A stretch of 64,000 nucleotides of DNA. It comes from Silene conica (taxonomy: Eukaryota > Streptophyta > Magnoliopsida > Caryophyllales > Caryophyllaceae). Positions 48,291-58,285 of the stretch are shown here, in pieces. The stretch's first letter is position 1, and every line of letters starts with the position of its first letter. The notes below the pieces were generated by a model. That model made no database searches. It was not told the origin of the DNA and saw only the letters and a list, made by a program, of their open reading frames with translations. The stretch covers positions 644,649 through 708,648 of the forward strand of contig CM055312.2 of NCBI GenBank assembly GCA_029255685.2, read 5' to 3'. The position numbers and the translations under genes were made by a program.

Positions 48291-50568
48291 CTTTATTTAT
48301 CACCCAACCTTCTTCTCGAATCACGCCTTTCCCTGGCCTACAACCACCGCGTAACCACCATTCTTATTACCAAGAGTCTTGCTTCTGACGGATAATACTA
48401 GTCTCACAATAAAGTAAGTGGAAAGGCAACGGGAGGAAATGGAACATTTCATGGATACTGCAACTTGCATGATGTGTTTTTAATACCCGGCTCACGCTCT
48501 TAGCTACTACAACTATTCATTTATATTTGTTTGCGTTATGGCTAATGGTTTTCATACGACTGACTATTCATACATTTTAGCCGACTCCAAATCTTTTCAA
48601 CCATGGCTTTTTAGTCGTCGTCATTGTTGTTGTTGTTGCAGTAATGTTGGTCTCATTACAACAATAACAAAAAAAACCATTTTAGTTACCAATAACTTGA
48701 GCATAAAAGTCTTGAACTAGATATAAATTAATTAGTGAAAACAAGGAAAAAAACCTAAGGATAAGTGAAATAGAAAGAAGAAGAAGAAGAAGAAGAAGAA
48801 GAAGAAGAAGAAGAAGAAGAGGAGGAGGAGAGTGCACCTGGTAAGTGGTGAGACGCAGCTACATACTTACATACGTTGTAGTAAGAGATATTATTATTGC
48901 AGAAGGAATGGAAGAATTAATGAGAAGGCCAGGGTTTGAATGTCAAGTCACGAGCAAAAGGTGAGAAATATGATACACTACAGTGAACTACACTATTACA
49001 CTCGCTCACTCACCCACGACCATCTCATCTCATTTAATTTAATTTATTACACCATATGAAATATGAATGATACTTCGTATGATATAATATACGTTTTGTA
49101 TAGTATAAGAAGCTTGACTTAACTGTCGATAAACCCGCAAAAAATGGGACATTGTTAGTTCATTAATGGGTAGTATGGGAGAGTGAGGAACTTAGAGACA
49201 AAAGAAGAAGTGTGTGGGATGTAGGCAAAGGCAAGTGTGGTTAGTGAGACATTGTGGTTTTGAGTGATGCCCAATTTGTGACAAGTGAGAGGGGGAGTTA
49301 GTCCAAATGATTTAAATGAGAGGAGGAGTGGTAGTTGGATCATCACAATCTTGTCTTCTCTTTCTATTTTCTATCATCCAATCAATTAATCATGTTTTAT
49401 TCAAAAATTCACTCTTAAGCTGTATTTGGCTGAAAACTGAAAAACTAACAAAACTTTAAAAAAGTATTTGATGGACTTGTTGAAAATTAAAAAAATTAAA
49501 AGCGGATAAGACGATGTTGATTATAAAAAAAAAGTTTGAGAAGCTAATTGAAACCTTAGCTTATTTTGGAGAAATGATGTAAAATAAGTACCTATGTTGC
49601 GGGCGAGAATCAAATTTGCATTCATCATCGGCGCTCGCCTCCCAGATCCTATTCTAGATCCATTTTTATTTTATTTTAAAATGAGTAATTAAAGTATACG
49701 TTATTTTTCGTTCAAAAGAGCGAACTTTTATCGTGTGGGTGAGAATCAAACACTCAATTTTATGATAGGAGTAATAGTGAGATCTTACCACTTAAACTAC
49801 CTCTTATTCCCAGTAACAAAAATTAAAGAAAGAGTAAAACTATATACTTTTCTTAATGTTTTTTTCCTATAAATTAAGTTATGATTTTTTTCTCATTACT
49901 ACGTACGGTAATTTATGAAACTTTATTTCAATATCTTAACAACTTTATTTTTAACATTTGTATTTTAATATAAAACAAATGGTATGTTAAGTTGTAATAT
50001 TATAACCCAAGAACAAATATTTTAATATTCCCTCTATACAAATCCAAACACATCATTACCCATTTACACGCTTGTCAATTCGCAAGGTGTAACATAAATA
50101 TCCTTAACTTGATATTGTCAAAAGAAATAAATATATATAAAAGTTTTATATTTTTATTGTATTTACAAAGGCGAATAAAACTGTAACCAAAATAATATTT
50201 AAAATTCTCTTGGTGTGTGAATAATGTCAAAATTATATGTGGTGTGTTTAGATATGAATTGGGGGAGTTTTTAATTTTTTTATCATTGATAGGATACGAG
50301 ATAGATTCAAATCCAGTCCAGATCTGGTATGAACCTGAGACTTTTAGACCCCATGAATTTGTACAGAATCTGGATCTCCTGTAAAACAAATGAATTGGAT
50401 TTTGGATTTTATAAAATCTTATCTAAATCATACCTATAGACAACTAGGCAAGGTTTTTGGGTCAGGTTTATTAGGGTTTCATGCCGAACAAGTTAAGTGA
50501 CTCCATATCAACTTAAGATCTACTTCTTTTGTTCAGCCTGAACCTGGTCCAAACCGTCCATGATTCTA
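48291..50568. other. Upstream region of the ROPGEF14-like gene and intergenic DNA
   Basis: Includes a (GAA)n microsatellite at 48773-48831, i.e. a CT-rich tract about 500 bp upstream of the ROPGEF14 start codon on the gene strand. It may be part of the leader or promoter. Beyond that the sequence is AT-rich and no gene was seen. Confidence 0.45.
48773..48831 (+). repeat. (GAA)n/(GAG)n microsatellite
   Basis: About 15 GAA units followed by GAG units. On the gene strand it is a CT-rich tract upstream of ROPGEF14. Confidence 0.9.
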
Positions 50569-51604
50569 TCATTATTACTATAAAAGAAGGATGTAATTCC
50601 GCTGACGTGGCGCAATCAGGTTTCAGCGTTGAGTGTTTCGAGCTCTCACATTCATCCTCAGAAATTTCACTTTTGTAAACCAATCAGAATTACTCATCTC
50701 TGCCACCTCATATTAATTTAATAATTTAATAATTTAATAATAATTTATTTATTATTAAATACAAAAATATGATCAGAATAAAATCCTTCCAAATTTTACC
50801 ATGCACAAAATAAAATCATTCTCAGAATCATTCTCATTTTATTAAATTATTTTTCAGTTTTATAAATCCTTTTCTCCATTTTTCTTCGCTGTGTTCTTCT
50901 CTCTCCTCCACTCCTAAACCCTACCCAGGGTTTAGATTCCCCCAATTTAATCGCAACTTTCATCAATTAAGTTTGTTATTTCTTCGATTTTGTTGCTTTT
51001 TGTTTCGCCGATTTTTAATGTACTATTGAAGTATGGATTTTCCGAGTTTAGCCGTAATTCTTTGCGCCGCACTTAGTCCTAATCCTGATGAACGCAAAGC
51101 TGCTGAAGATATTCTCAATCAGGTTTTGTATCGATTTCAATCATTTTTGTTCGAATTAATTGATTAATTATTAGTTTTGATTTTCAGTTATCGAATTTTA
51201 ATACACCCATTTAATTTATATTTGTACCTGATCAGTTATTTTGTTCATCATATTTGCCCGTCAAATTATGTTCCGTAAGTAATTCATCAAAAGACAGTAA
51301 CTTTCCAAACTACTCATTATTAGTTATTTAATCTTTTTTTATTCGTCTATTGTTTTTTCTTATATAGCTTATTCATTAATGTTATCATAAGTACTTCAAA
51401 TATTATCATCATTACTAATAGCTATTCGAAAATTAGTGCACCAGGAAATTCACTTTTCGCCGAATATATTTTATATTCAAACATCCCGTTAAAAAACAAT
51501 TCGTTCGAATAAACATAATTGTTATATATTGAAATAAATATACCGACGTCGTCTTTAAAAATAAGTGTACACAACCCCGTGATTTTTCACGGGTGTTACA
51601 CTAG
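50569..51604 (+). mobile_element. Non-autonomous Helitron carrying an importin-beta gene fragment
   Basis: The 5' end reads A|TCATTATTACTATAAAAG, followed by CTGACGTGGC and CCAATCAGAAT words common just inside plant Helitron starts. The 3' end has a perfect hairpin CCCGTG-ATTTTT-CACGGG (51576-51593), then TGTTACA and CTAG|T, matching the hairpin plus CTRR rule and the A|T target. Helitrons make no target duplication, and none is seen. The 1036-bp body holds the gene fragment at about 50875-51122. Confidence 0.8.
51033..51122 (+). pseudogene. First exon of an importin-beta (SAD2-like) gene, captured by the Helitron
   Basis: ATG at 51033 opens MDFPSLAVILCAALSPNPDE followed by RKAAEDILNQ and a CAG|GTTTTG donor at 51122. 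This is the start of plant importin-7/8 type proteins (Arabidopsis SAD2 and its paralogue), nuclear import receptors of about 1000 aa. The preceding 150 bp, with CT-rich leader and CTAAACCCTACCCAGGG, looks like its own 5' leader. The next exon (FQYTPQH region) is not found before the Helitron end or later in the window, so this is a fragment only. Confidence 0.8.
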
Positions 51605-52226
51605 TATACAACTAAAACGAAGACATAAATGAGGGACCAAAATTCTAAAGAAAAATTAGAGTTGACTTAACTAAAGACAAATTAATTTCAAGTTTTTCAT
51701 GGACATTGACATCGGTTACATAAACTGTGTCATAGAATCCCATAGATCAATGGGTTTATAAGATCGAAATGGCAATTAGTGGAGTTTATGCTAAGGTAAT
51801 ACGGAGTAATATTTAATACAGAAATCTGATGATGAACGGCGCTGACTTGTGTCACCAAAGAATGTCAGCCGAATGACTGTCCCATTGTTAAATTGTGACT
51901 TCTTTATGGCGTTACTATGTGAGAATTTTATTATGATAAGCAATAAATTAAAAAGTGATAAAATAAAAAAAATAAACCCGGAAATACAACATTACTATTG
52001 ATGATGTCTTGATGATGTCATCATTGAATATGTGCATCTTTGTTTCACGTGTTGGATATTGGTTGGCCATGGGTTATTTGTTTATTATTTAATTACGCGT
52101 ATATTAGTGTTATATACATACGTAACTTCTTAGTTTTCTTAGTTGATTTAAGATAAATTTGTTTAGGTATATGTTTCCCAATTAGATTAGTCTTTGTTAG
52201 GGTAGTTTACTATTTAAACAATACAT
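51605..52226. other. Intergenic DNA, no gene seen
   Basis: AT-rich sequence between the Helitron and the large TIR element. Confidence 0.5.
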
Positions 52227-52789
52227 AGGTCATGTTCTTTCCGACTTTTTAGAGCTGAACTGAATTGAGCTGAACTGAATGGGGCTGAGCTGAACTGAAC
52301 CGAACTGAGCTGAACTGAATCGAGCTGAGCTGAACTGAACTGAATCGAGCTGAGCTGAACTGAATCGAGCTGAGTTGAACTGAACTGAACTGAATTTAAT
52401 CGAGCTGAACTAAACTGAACTAGATGAAGCTGAAATTAATAGAAATAACTTAAGTTTAATTAAAGTATACTAACTAATAATAATAATATAAAGAAAATGT
52501 TTGATTAATACAAATTTGCGATTTTTTAAAAAACAATTATATTAAAAAAATACTAATTTTTAAGTATATTTTTTTGTAGTAAACTCTAGTGGACTTTGCT
52601 TTTTTCTTTTCTTGTGTTTTAAAATTAACAAAAGCAACATTTGAATATTTTACGTCTAATTAATATTAATTATTTTTTTTATTATCTAAACATTTTACGT
52701 CTAAATGTGGTAAATGTGGCATGTATTTCATTTTTTTTATTATCTAAACATATTTTTATATATAAAGATTTATAGGTAAATATTATTTG

Positions 52790-53264
52790 GTGGATTTGGG
52801 ATACCCGAATACACTTGTGTATTTGTCTCCTATTAGCCATCCAAACGTGAGAAACCATGTGCCTGAATATAAGCATGCACCTCCTAGCGGAATATTTGAA
52901 CATTTTAATTATTGACATTCATCTTTGAGGATGACGGTTGAAATGACGTTTGGTCAGCTGAAGAGAAGGTGGAAGGTGTTAAAAAACATGCCACAAAATG
53001 ACAACGAAATGTCAAATGTCAATTATCGTATCCGCTTTTACACTTCATAATTTCATTCGGATGCATAAACCTGGTATTTCAGTTATACAACATCAAAGTA
53101 TTCAAGGAAGAACGGATTCAAACATGGATGATAAAGAACGAAAGAAATTTATGGACAAAGTTCGAAAAGAAATTGAAAAAACGTGCGATATTGGTGTTCA
53201 TAACGACCTTGAAGATGAAACACATCAAGATGATAACAATAATAATTATAATAAGAATTATTAA
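52790..53264 (+). pseudogene. PIF/Harbinger (HARBI1-like) transposase, C-terminal part, broken
   Basis: Plus strand: GYPNTLVYLSP, HPNVRNHVPEYKHAPPSG, IFEHFNY then an in-frame TGA where the family has Arg. It continues HSSLRMTVEMTFGQLKRRWK and VLKNMPQ, and after a frameshift near 52995 SAFTLHNFIRMH. These are the last catalytic region and C-terminus of DDE_Tnp_4 transposases. An Asn/Asp-rich tail ends at 53264. Two lesions, no N-terminus. Confidence 0.8.
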
Positions 53265-53341
53265 TTAATAATAATAAATAAATAAATAAATACTCGTACA
53301 ATAATAATAATAATATTAATATTAATAACAAAAACAATAAT

Positions 53342-55390
53342 AATACTCTCGGTGAGTACCTTGCTAGTGCTCCGCTCACCCCCCTAGTTAAGCATGGGGG
53401 CGGTCTTCGTCCTATTACTGTTGGCACTGTCTGGAGACGGCTGGTCTTTAAGATTGGCGCTTTTTTGGTTGGCCCTACTTTGGCTTCTTATTTTGCTGAT
53501 CTTCAGTTTGGGGTTGGGGTGTCCGGTGGAGGGGAGGCTATATTGCATGCCTTGAACCGGCTCGTGGAGGCTCGTGGTGACGAGGTAGGGCTTTCTATGT
53601 TGCTGGTTGATTTCCGGAATGCTTTCAACCTTGTTGACCGCTCAGTCATGCTTCAGGAGGTCCGGCGTCGTTGCCCGGGTCTTTCCCGTTGGGTGGAGTT
53701 CTGTTATTCCCGCCCTGCCCGGTTGTATTATGGGGAACATTGCTTGCGGTCTTGTCAGGGAGTTCAGCAGGGTGATCCTTTGGGGTCGTTGCTTTTCGCG
53801 TTGGTTTTGCATCCCTTGGTGTGCAAAATTCGGGATTCCTTTGCTCTTACCATGCAGGCCTGGTACTTGGATGATGGTACTATTGTTGGAGATACGTTGG
53901 AGGTGGGGAGGGTGTTGGATTTGATTTTGGCTGATGGCCCTGGTTTTGGTCTTCATCTTAATGTTGCTAAAACTGAGCTCTTTTGGCCTATTGAGGATCC
54001 CCGGAGTCAGCTTCCCGGTGTTTTCCCCACTTCTATCGCTCGTCCCTCTCGGGGTGTCTCTGTTTTGGGTGGGCCTGTCAGTATTTGCCCTATTTTTAGC
54101 GGTGAGCTTGTGGAGAGGAGAGTGACTAAGACTGTTGAGCTTATGGACTTAGTCGCGAGGATCGAGGACCCGCAATGCGAGTTGCTTTTGCTTCGTGCAT
54201 GTACTGGTATCTCTAAGCTTTATTTTTCTCTTCGTACTTGTTCCCCGGTTGTTTTTGGGTCGGCTCATCTCCGTTTTGATGCTGCGCTTCGTTCTAGCTT
54301 GGAGCGTATTGTCACCGCGTCTGGGCCTGGGTTTGGGGAGTGGCAGTGGCGCCTTGCTACTTTCCCCTTTCATTTAGGTGGACTTGGTGTTTATGCAGCG
54401 GGTGATGTGTTACATTATGCGTTCTTGGCTTCCCGTTTGCAGTCTGCTGATTTGCAGGCTAGGCTCCTGCGGCCTTCTGGTATCATTGACCCTGGCCCTT
54501 CCTTCGCCGATGCCTTGCGGGTGTTCTCGGAGACTACTGGTTCTGATTTTCTTGGTAACCCTAGTGAAATTGCTGCCCCCAAACTAATGAAGAAATTGGC
54601 AGACATTTATTTCTCGACGGTTGCTGCTTCTTCGGAGTCGGTTTTTTCCTTGTCCCCGCGTCAGGTTGCTTTGTGGAAGTCTCAGCAGGGGACTCACTCT
54701 TCTGATTGGTTGAGAGCGGTTCCTATCTCTGGGTTGGGTCAGACTATGAACAGGAGGACCTACCGTTGTGTGCTTGGGTATAGGCTAGGTGTTCCACTTT
54801 TCTTGGTACCTAGGCCTTGCTCTGCTTGCTCTCGGGTTTTTGCTGAGGATGTTTTTGGGGATCACGCTGTCTCTTGTGCTGGTACTGTTGGGGTTAAGCA
54901 TCGTCATAACCTTGTCAGGGATACTCTATTGGATATCTGCTATAGGTCTGGGATTTCGGTGGGTAAGGAGGTTGACATTGGTTTGGTCGATGGACATGGC
55001 GGCTCTCTTCGCCCTGCAGATTTGCTTCTTTATTCGTGGGACAGGGGGCGTGATGTGTGTATTGATTTAACTGGGTCCTCCCCTCTGACTCAGACTGGGA
55101 TGACTGATTTTGTACCTGGTCGGGTTGTTTCTGATGCTGCTCAGCGCAAGTGTGCTAAGTATAGGGATCGCTGTGAGGCTGCAGGCTACGGTTTCCTTCC
55201 TTTCTCTTTCTCTTCGCTTGGGGAGCTGGGCTCGGATGCTGTTGCCTTGCTGAAGCGGATTCAGAAATACTCAGTATCTCAGGATGCAGGGGCGCGGATG
55301 GCTGCGTACATTTTTACTAGGCTTAGCTTCGCTGTACCTAAGGGGGTGGGAGCCCAGATTGTATCTCGGCTGCCCACCAATTTTATGTAA
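53342..55390 (+). CDS. Reverse transcriptase with C-terminal zinc knuckle and restriction-like endonuclease signature (partial)
   Basis: The frame is open from at least 53342 to the stop at 55390; no good start codon is present because the 5' part is missing. Numbering from the TTG codon at 53465: RT motif A LLVDFRNAF (Asp49), motif B QGVQQGDPLGSLLF (98-111) and motif C WYLDDGT (YLDD 134-137), then a long linker. Next come a Cys/His cluster C452-x2-C455-x11-H467-x3-C471, the conserved HRHNLVRD (478-486) and RPAD(519)-x14-D534. In R2-clade elements a CCHC knuckle followed by (K/R)PD-x12-14-D marks the restriction-like endonuclease, so this order suggests an R2-like enzyme rather than the APE type of L1. 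RPAD has one extra residue relative to the classical motif. The endonuclease call is inference; the RT call is firm. Confidence 0.75.
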   Translation, partial: NTLGEYLASAPLTPLVKHGGGLRPITVGTVWRRLVFKIGAFLVGPTLASYFADLQFGVGVSGGGEAILHALNRLVEARGDEVGLSMLLVDFRNAFNLVDRSVMLQEVRRRCPGLSRWVEFCYSRPARLYYGEHCLRSCQGVQQGDPLGSLLFALVLHPLVCKIRDSFALTMQAWYLDDGTIVGDTLEVGRVLDLILADGPGFGLHLNVAKTELFWPIEDPRSQLPGVFPTSIARPSRGVSVLGGPVSICPIFSGELVERRVTKTVELMDLVARIEDPQCELLLLRACTGISKLYFSLRTCSPVVFGSAHLRFDAALRSSLERIVTASGPGFGEWQWRLATFPFHLGGLGVYAAGDVLHYAFLASRLQSADLQARLLRPSGIIDPGPSFADALRVFSETTGSDFLGNPSEIAAPKLMKKLADIYFSTVAASSESVFSLSPRQVALWKSQQGTHSSDWLRAVPISGLGQTMNRRTYRCVLGYRLGVPLFLVPRPCSACSRVFAEDVFGDHAVSCAGTVGVKHRHNLVRDTLLDICYRSGISVGKEVDIGLVDGHGGSLRPADLLLYSWDRGRDVCIDLTGSSPLTQTGMTDFVPGRVVSDAAQRKCAKYRDRCEAAGYGFLPFSFSSLGELGSDAVALLKRIQKYSVSQDAGARMAAYIFTRLSFAVPKGVGAQIVSRLPTNFM

Positions 55391-55439
55391 ACTCTTATTT
55401 TGTTCTTTTTTATATGATAGCTGCGCGCATCCTTCATAA

Positions 55440-55490
<51 letters not shown>
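53342..55490 (+). mobile_element. 5'-truncated non-LTR retroelement with R2-type endonuclease and (TAA)n tail
   Basis: The retroelement begins abruptly inside the RT region in a TAA-rich stretch and runs through one open frame to 55390, followed by about 45 bp of 3' sequence and a (TAA)n tail at 55437-55490. A long single frame, no LTRs, simple tail and abrupt 5' end fit target-primed reverse transcription. A second, decayed 3' end lies at 10583-10905. Composition is GC-richer than its surroundings. Confidence 0.7.
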
Positions 55491-55491
<1 letters not shown>

Positions 55492-55715
55492 TGGGATGTA
55501 TTTAATAAAGTCGAGCTGAACTGAACTGAAATGAATTAAATGAAGCTGAGCTGAACTGAACTGAACTGAATGAAGCTGAGCTGAACTGAATTGAACTGAA
55601 CTGATCTGAACTGAATAGAGCCGAGCCGAGCCGAGCTGAACTGAACTGAACTGAGCTGAATAGAGCTGAGCTGAACTGAAACGAGCTGAAAATAAGCCAG
55701 AAAGAACAGGGCCTA

Positions 55716-55807
55716 TGTCTTAACTATTCTTTTAAGGAGAGATTTGTGAGTCAACACATTGATCTTAACTATTCTTTTAAGGAGAGATTTGTGAGTCAAA
55801 CACATTG
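55716..55807 (+). repeat. Tandem ~47-bp duplication at the right edge of the TIR element
   Basis: TCTTAACTATTCTTTTAAGG through GTGAGTCAACACATTGA occurs twice in a row (second copy GTGAGTCAAACACATTGA). It may record slippage or repair at the insertion edge. Confidence 0.8.
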
Positions 55808-55970
55808 AGAGTTTGAAGAGGCAGATCTAGAAAAATTTTGTGCTTATTTTTTTGAAATTTGTAATTCTCCCGACATAGTGAAATATTTTCCTCGCCCTGG
55901 TGGATGTAGCTATCACATCGATAGTGAACCACGTAAATCTTGTGTTTTTTTTTTACTTCTACTCCGTATC

Positions 55971-58280
55971 TGTAATAACCCGATTTAGTAACTTTTAAAA
56001 TATAGGACTTATGGGTAAATTATGGTTGGACGATGAGTTATTTATTCAATTTGGTCGTTTTACAAGCTCTCGCACACCCACGTTTTGATGAGTGTTTTGG
56101 TCGTCAGTGGGATTCGAAATGGGAACCAAGGCATTCTATAATAGTGTTGTAGTATGGAGTTAGTGTGGGTCGAACTTGGGACCTATCTATTGTTACCCTA
56201 GCAATGGGCTTCGAAAGGCGTGACAATACCAGCCCACACGGAATTCTGAAACAGAGAGTTTAGCCTAGTGTCAGCCGCCTTATAAGTATCATAGTTTTTC
56301 GTGCCCTAATCATCACATAAACACAAACCAGATCTCACACTCACCTAGCCGTCACTATAGGGAAGAAGGAGAGCCTGCTCACGGTGGTTATAGACTGACC
56401 TAGGGTACCTCGAATTGGTCAAGAACCGGGTATGCTCACCACTGTTCCATAAATTCGCATTCTGCCTTCCTTGTTGTTCGTCTTTTTTCGATCATGTTAT
56501 AATGCTTACTAATTCTGATTTGTTTTATAATTTTGACCTCTGATGTTAGTAGTCGCGTTTTGGTTGTTGTAGGGCCACCCTTGACCACCCTAAACCACCA
56601 GTCGTGGTGGTTTTGTCGTCCGTGTCAAACCATGTTCTTAGCGTTTCAGAATAGAGTCGGGAACGTGGTGTTTTGCGTGGGATTTCGAAGTTAATTCAGT
56701 TAACGTTTACTCTGGGTCTTTGTGTTATTGGATGGTGGGTTGGCTGGTGGTTCGTATGGTGGTAGTCACGGGGTTGGTAAGGTCTGGGTACGGTGTAAAC
56801 AGGGGGGTTCGTTGGTGGTTCTATAAGGGGTGTTAGGGAGTTGTGTTGTGACTGGGTGTCGAGGGGTTGTTGGAATGGTGCCACCGCCGACTAGGGGGAG
56901 GTCTATGCGGTGGTACCATGGTGGTTGTGGGGGTTGGATGTCGGTGGTGGTGTCTGGGGTGAGTGTTGTCGGAGTCGGCCGTGTCTGTGGTGGTTGCAGG
57001 TGTGTTGGCGAGGGCTGGTGAAGGAGTGCTGAACAGAGGGTCGTGAACCAGGCCTGGAAACGGCTCTGGTTCACCTCGCCGGAGCTAGTCGACGCCGGTG
57101 GTGGTGGTTAAAGGTGTAGTGGGCGATGTGGGTGTCGTGTCATGTGGTTGCTGGTGGGGTTTGGGCTAGTTTGTGGCGGTGGTTGGGTGTTTAAGGGCCG
57201 TGGTTGGTGTATGTCGGGTAGTGTGGTTTATTTACTTTTATTTATTATTATTATTATTGTTACTTTTATTATTATTAATATTAATATTATTCACTTATTT
57301 ATTTATTTATTATTTATGGTATTAGTTTATTATTAGTAATAAATATATGATGGTATTAAAGGAAAAGATTTGGCATTTAATGTAAGATTTGATACTAAAG
57401 CATATTTTAAATTCGAATTTCAAACGAAAGTTGCTATATCGGGAAGTTTTTATTTATGGTAACTTTCCACTTTTGGAAGGTTGCTATTTATAGTAAGTAT
57501 GACCGATAAGGGGTTCGGGAAGTTTGTTAATTTGTTACATATACGTGTTTAGGTGGCAAGTTTCGTGTGGAACACTTTTAACGCGCTTGGACGTATCTAC
57601 ATTTCCTGCTATTTCAGGTAGGGGATTAACTGTGTACTCGTTTATGATGTGAAGCATGATCTTTAACTGTTGTGATTTATATATATATCGTGTTGATGAA
57701 TAACGTTGTGATATTATATTGGCTATATACTCTTATGATGCGGGAATTGATATAAAGGGTCTGTGATTGGTGCGGAGATAAAGGGTCTGTGATTGGTGCG
57801 GAGATAAAGGGTCTGTGATTGGTGCGGAGATAAGGGTCTGTGATTGGTGCGGAGATAAAAGGGTCTGTGATTCGGAGAGGAGAAGTTTGACTTTCTATTT
57901 ATAGTAATGTGGTTAATTTACAGTTTTTCTCTACTCAACCTCGTGGTTGACCCCGTGTATTCGTGATCACCTGTGATGAACCAATTTATTGGGGAGCATA
58001 TTGACATGTATAAAGACTATGGGAGCTTAGGGAAGGGAGAAGCATGAACCCGGACCTGCCTAGAGTCTAGATCACATGATAGCAGTTGATGAGTTGTACT
58101 TTTATTTTGATCAGAACAGTTTTATAATTGGGATATGTAAGAACATGTTTTGAGTTTAAATTTAATTTAAAGTACTGTTTATCTTCCTGTGTATCTACTG
58201 CCTCGGGAAACCGAGATGGTAACACCTCTATTTATCTGAGGAGTCCTAGTGCAGGCCCTTAAATAAATGGGGGTGTTACA
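55971..58280 (+). mobile_element. 2.3-kb solo LTR with perfect 5-bp target duplication
   Basis: Starts TGTAATAACCCGATT and ends GGGGGTGTTACA (TG...CA, with short inverted ends), flanked by GTATC at 55966-55970 and 58281-58285. The 2310 bp contain no RT, integrase or second repeat, so an LTR left by recombination is the simplest reading; its length fits large Ty3/gypsy LTRs, but the family is not identified. It holds a 26-bp tandem array (57752-57875). Open frames near 56700-57340 lie in a GGTGGT-rich part and are not considered genes. Confidence 0.8.
57752..57875 (+). repeat. 26-bp tandem repeat inside the solo LTR
   Basis: About 4.7 copies of ATAAAGGGTCTGTGATTGG followed by TGCGGAG, with small indels in the later units. 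Confidence 0.85.
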
Positions 58281-58285
58281 GTATC

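Larger units (their letters stand above)
52227..55713. mobile_element. Large AGCTGAACTGAA-type TIR element with transposase remains and a nested retroelement
   Basis: The left end CATAGGTCATGTTCTTTCC and the right end GAAAGAACAGGGCCTATG are inverted repeats. Inside each lies an array of GAGCTGAACTGAACTGAA variants (about 52250-52440 and 55512-55690). These ends match the MITE at 19477-19713. The interior has a Harbinger-type transposase fragment (52790-53264) and the RT element (53342-55490). A tandem 47-bp duplication borders the right end. No clear target duplication. The superfamily is inferred from the transposase, while the 19.5-kb copy shows an 8-bp flank, so it stays open. Confidence 0.6.

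Noticed and set aside
53149-53427. Minus-strand 92-codon open frame over the start of the RT element
   Set aside because: It is the complement of the TAA-rich stretch and of the real RT frame.
56696-57336. Pro/Thr-rich and Gly/Val-rich open frames on both strands
   Set aside because: They arise from GGTGGT-rich sequence inside the solo LTR; frames open on both strands are a composition effect.
57752-57875. Regular repeats that might suggest a CRISPR-like array
   Set aside because: The units are head-to-tail without spacers, in a plant LTR; a plain tandem repeat.
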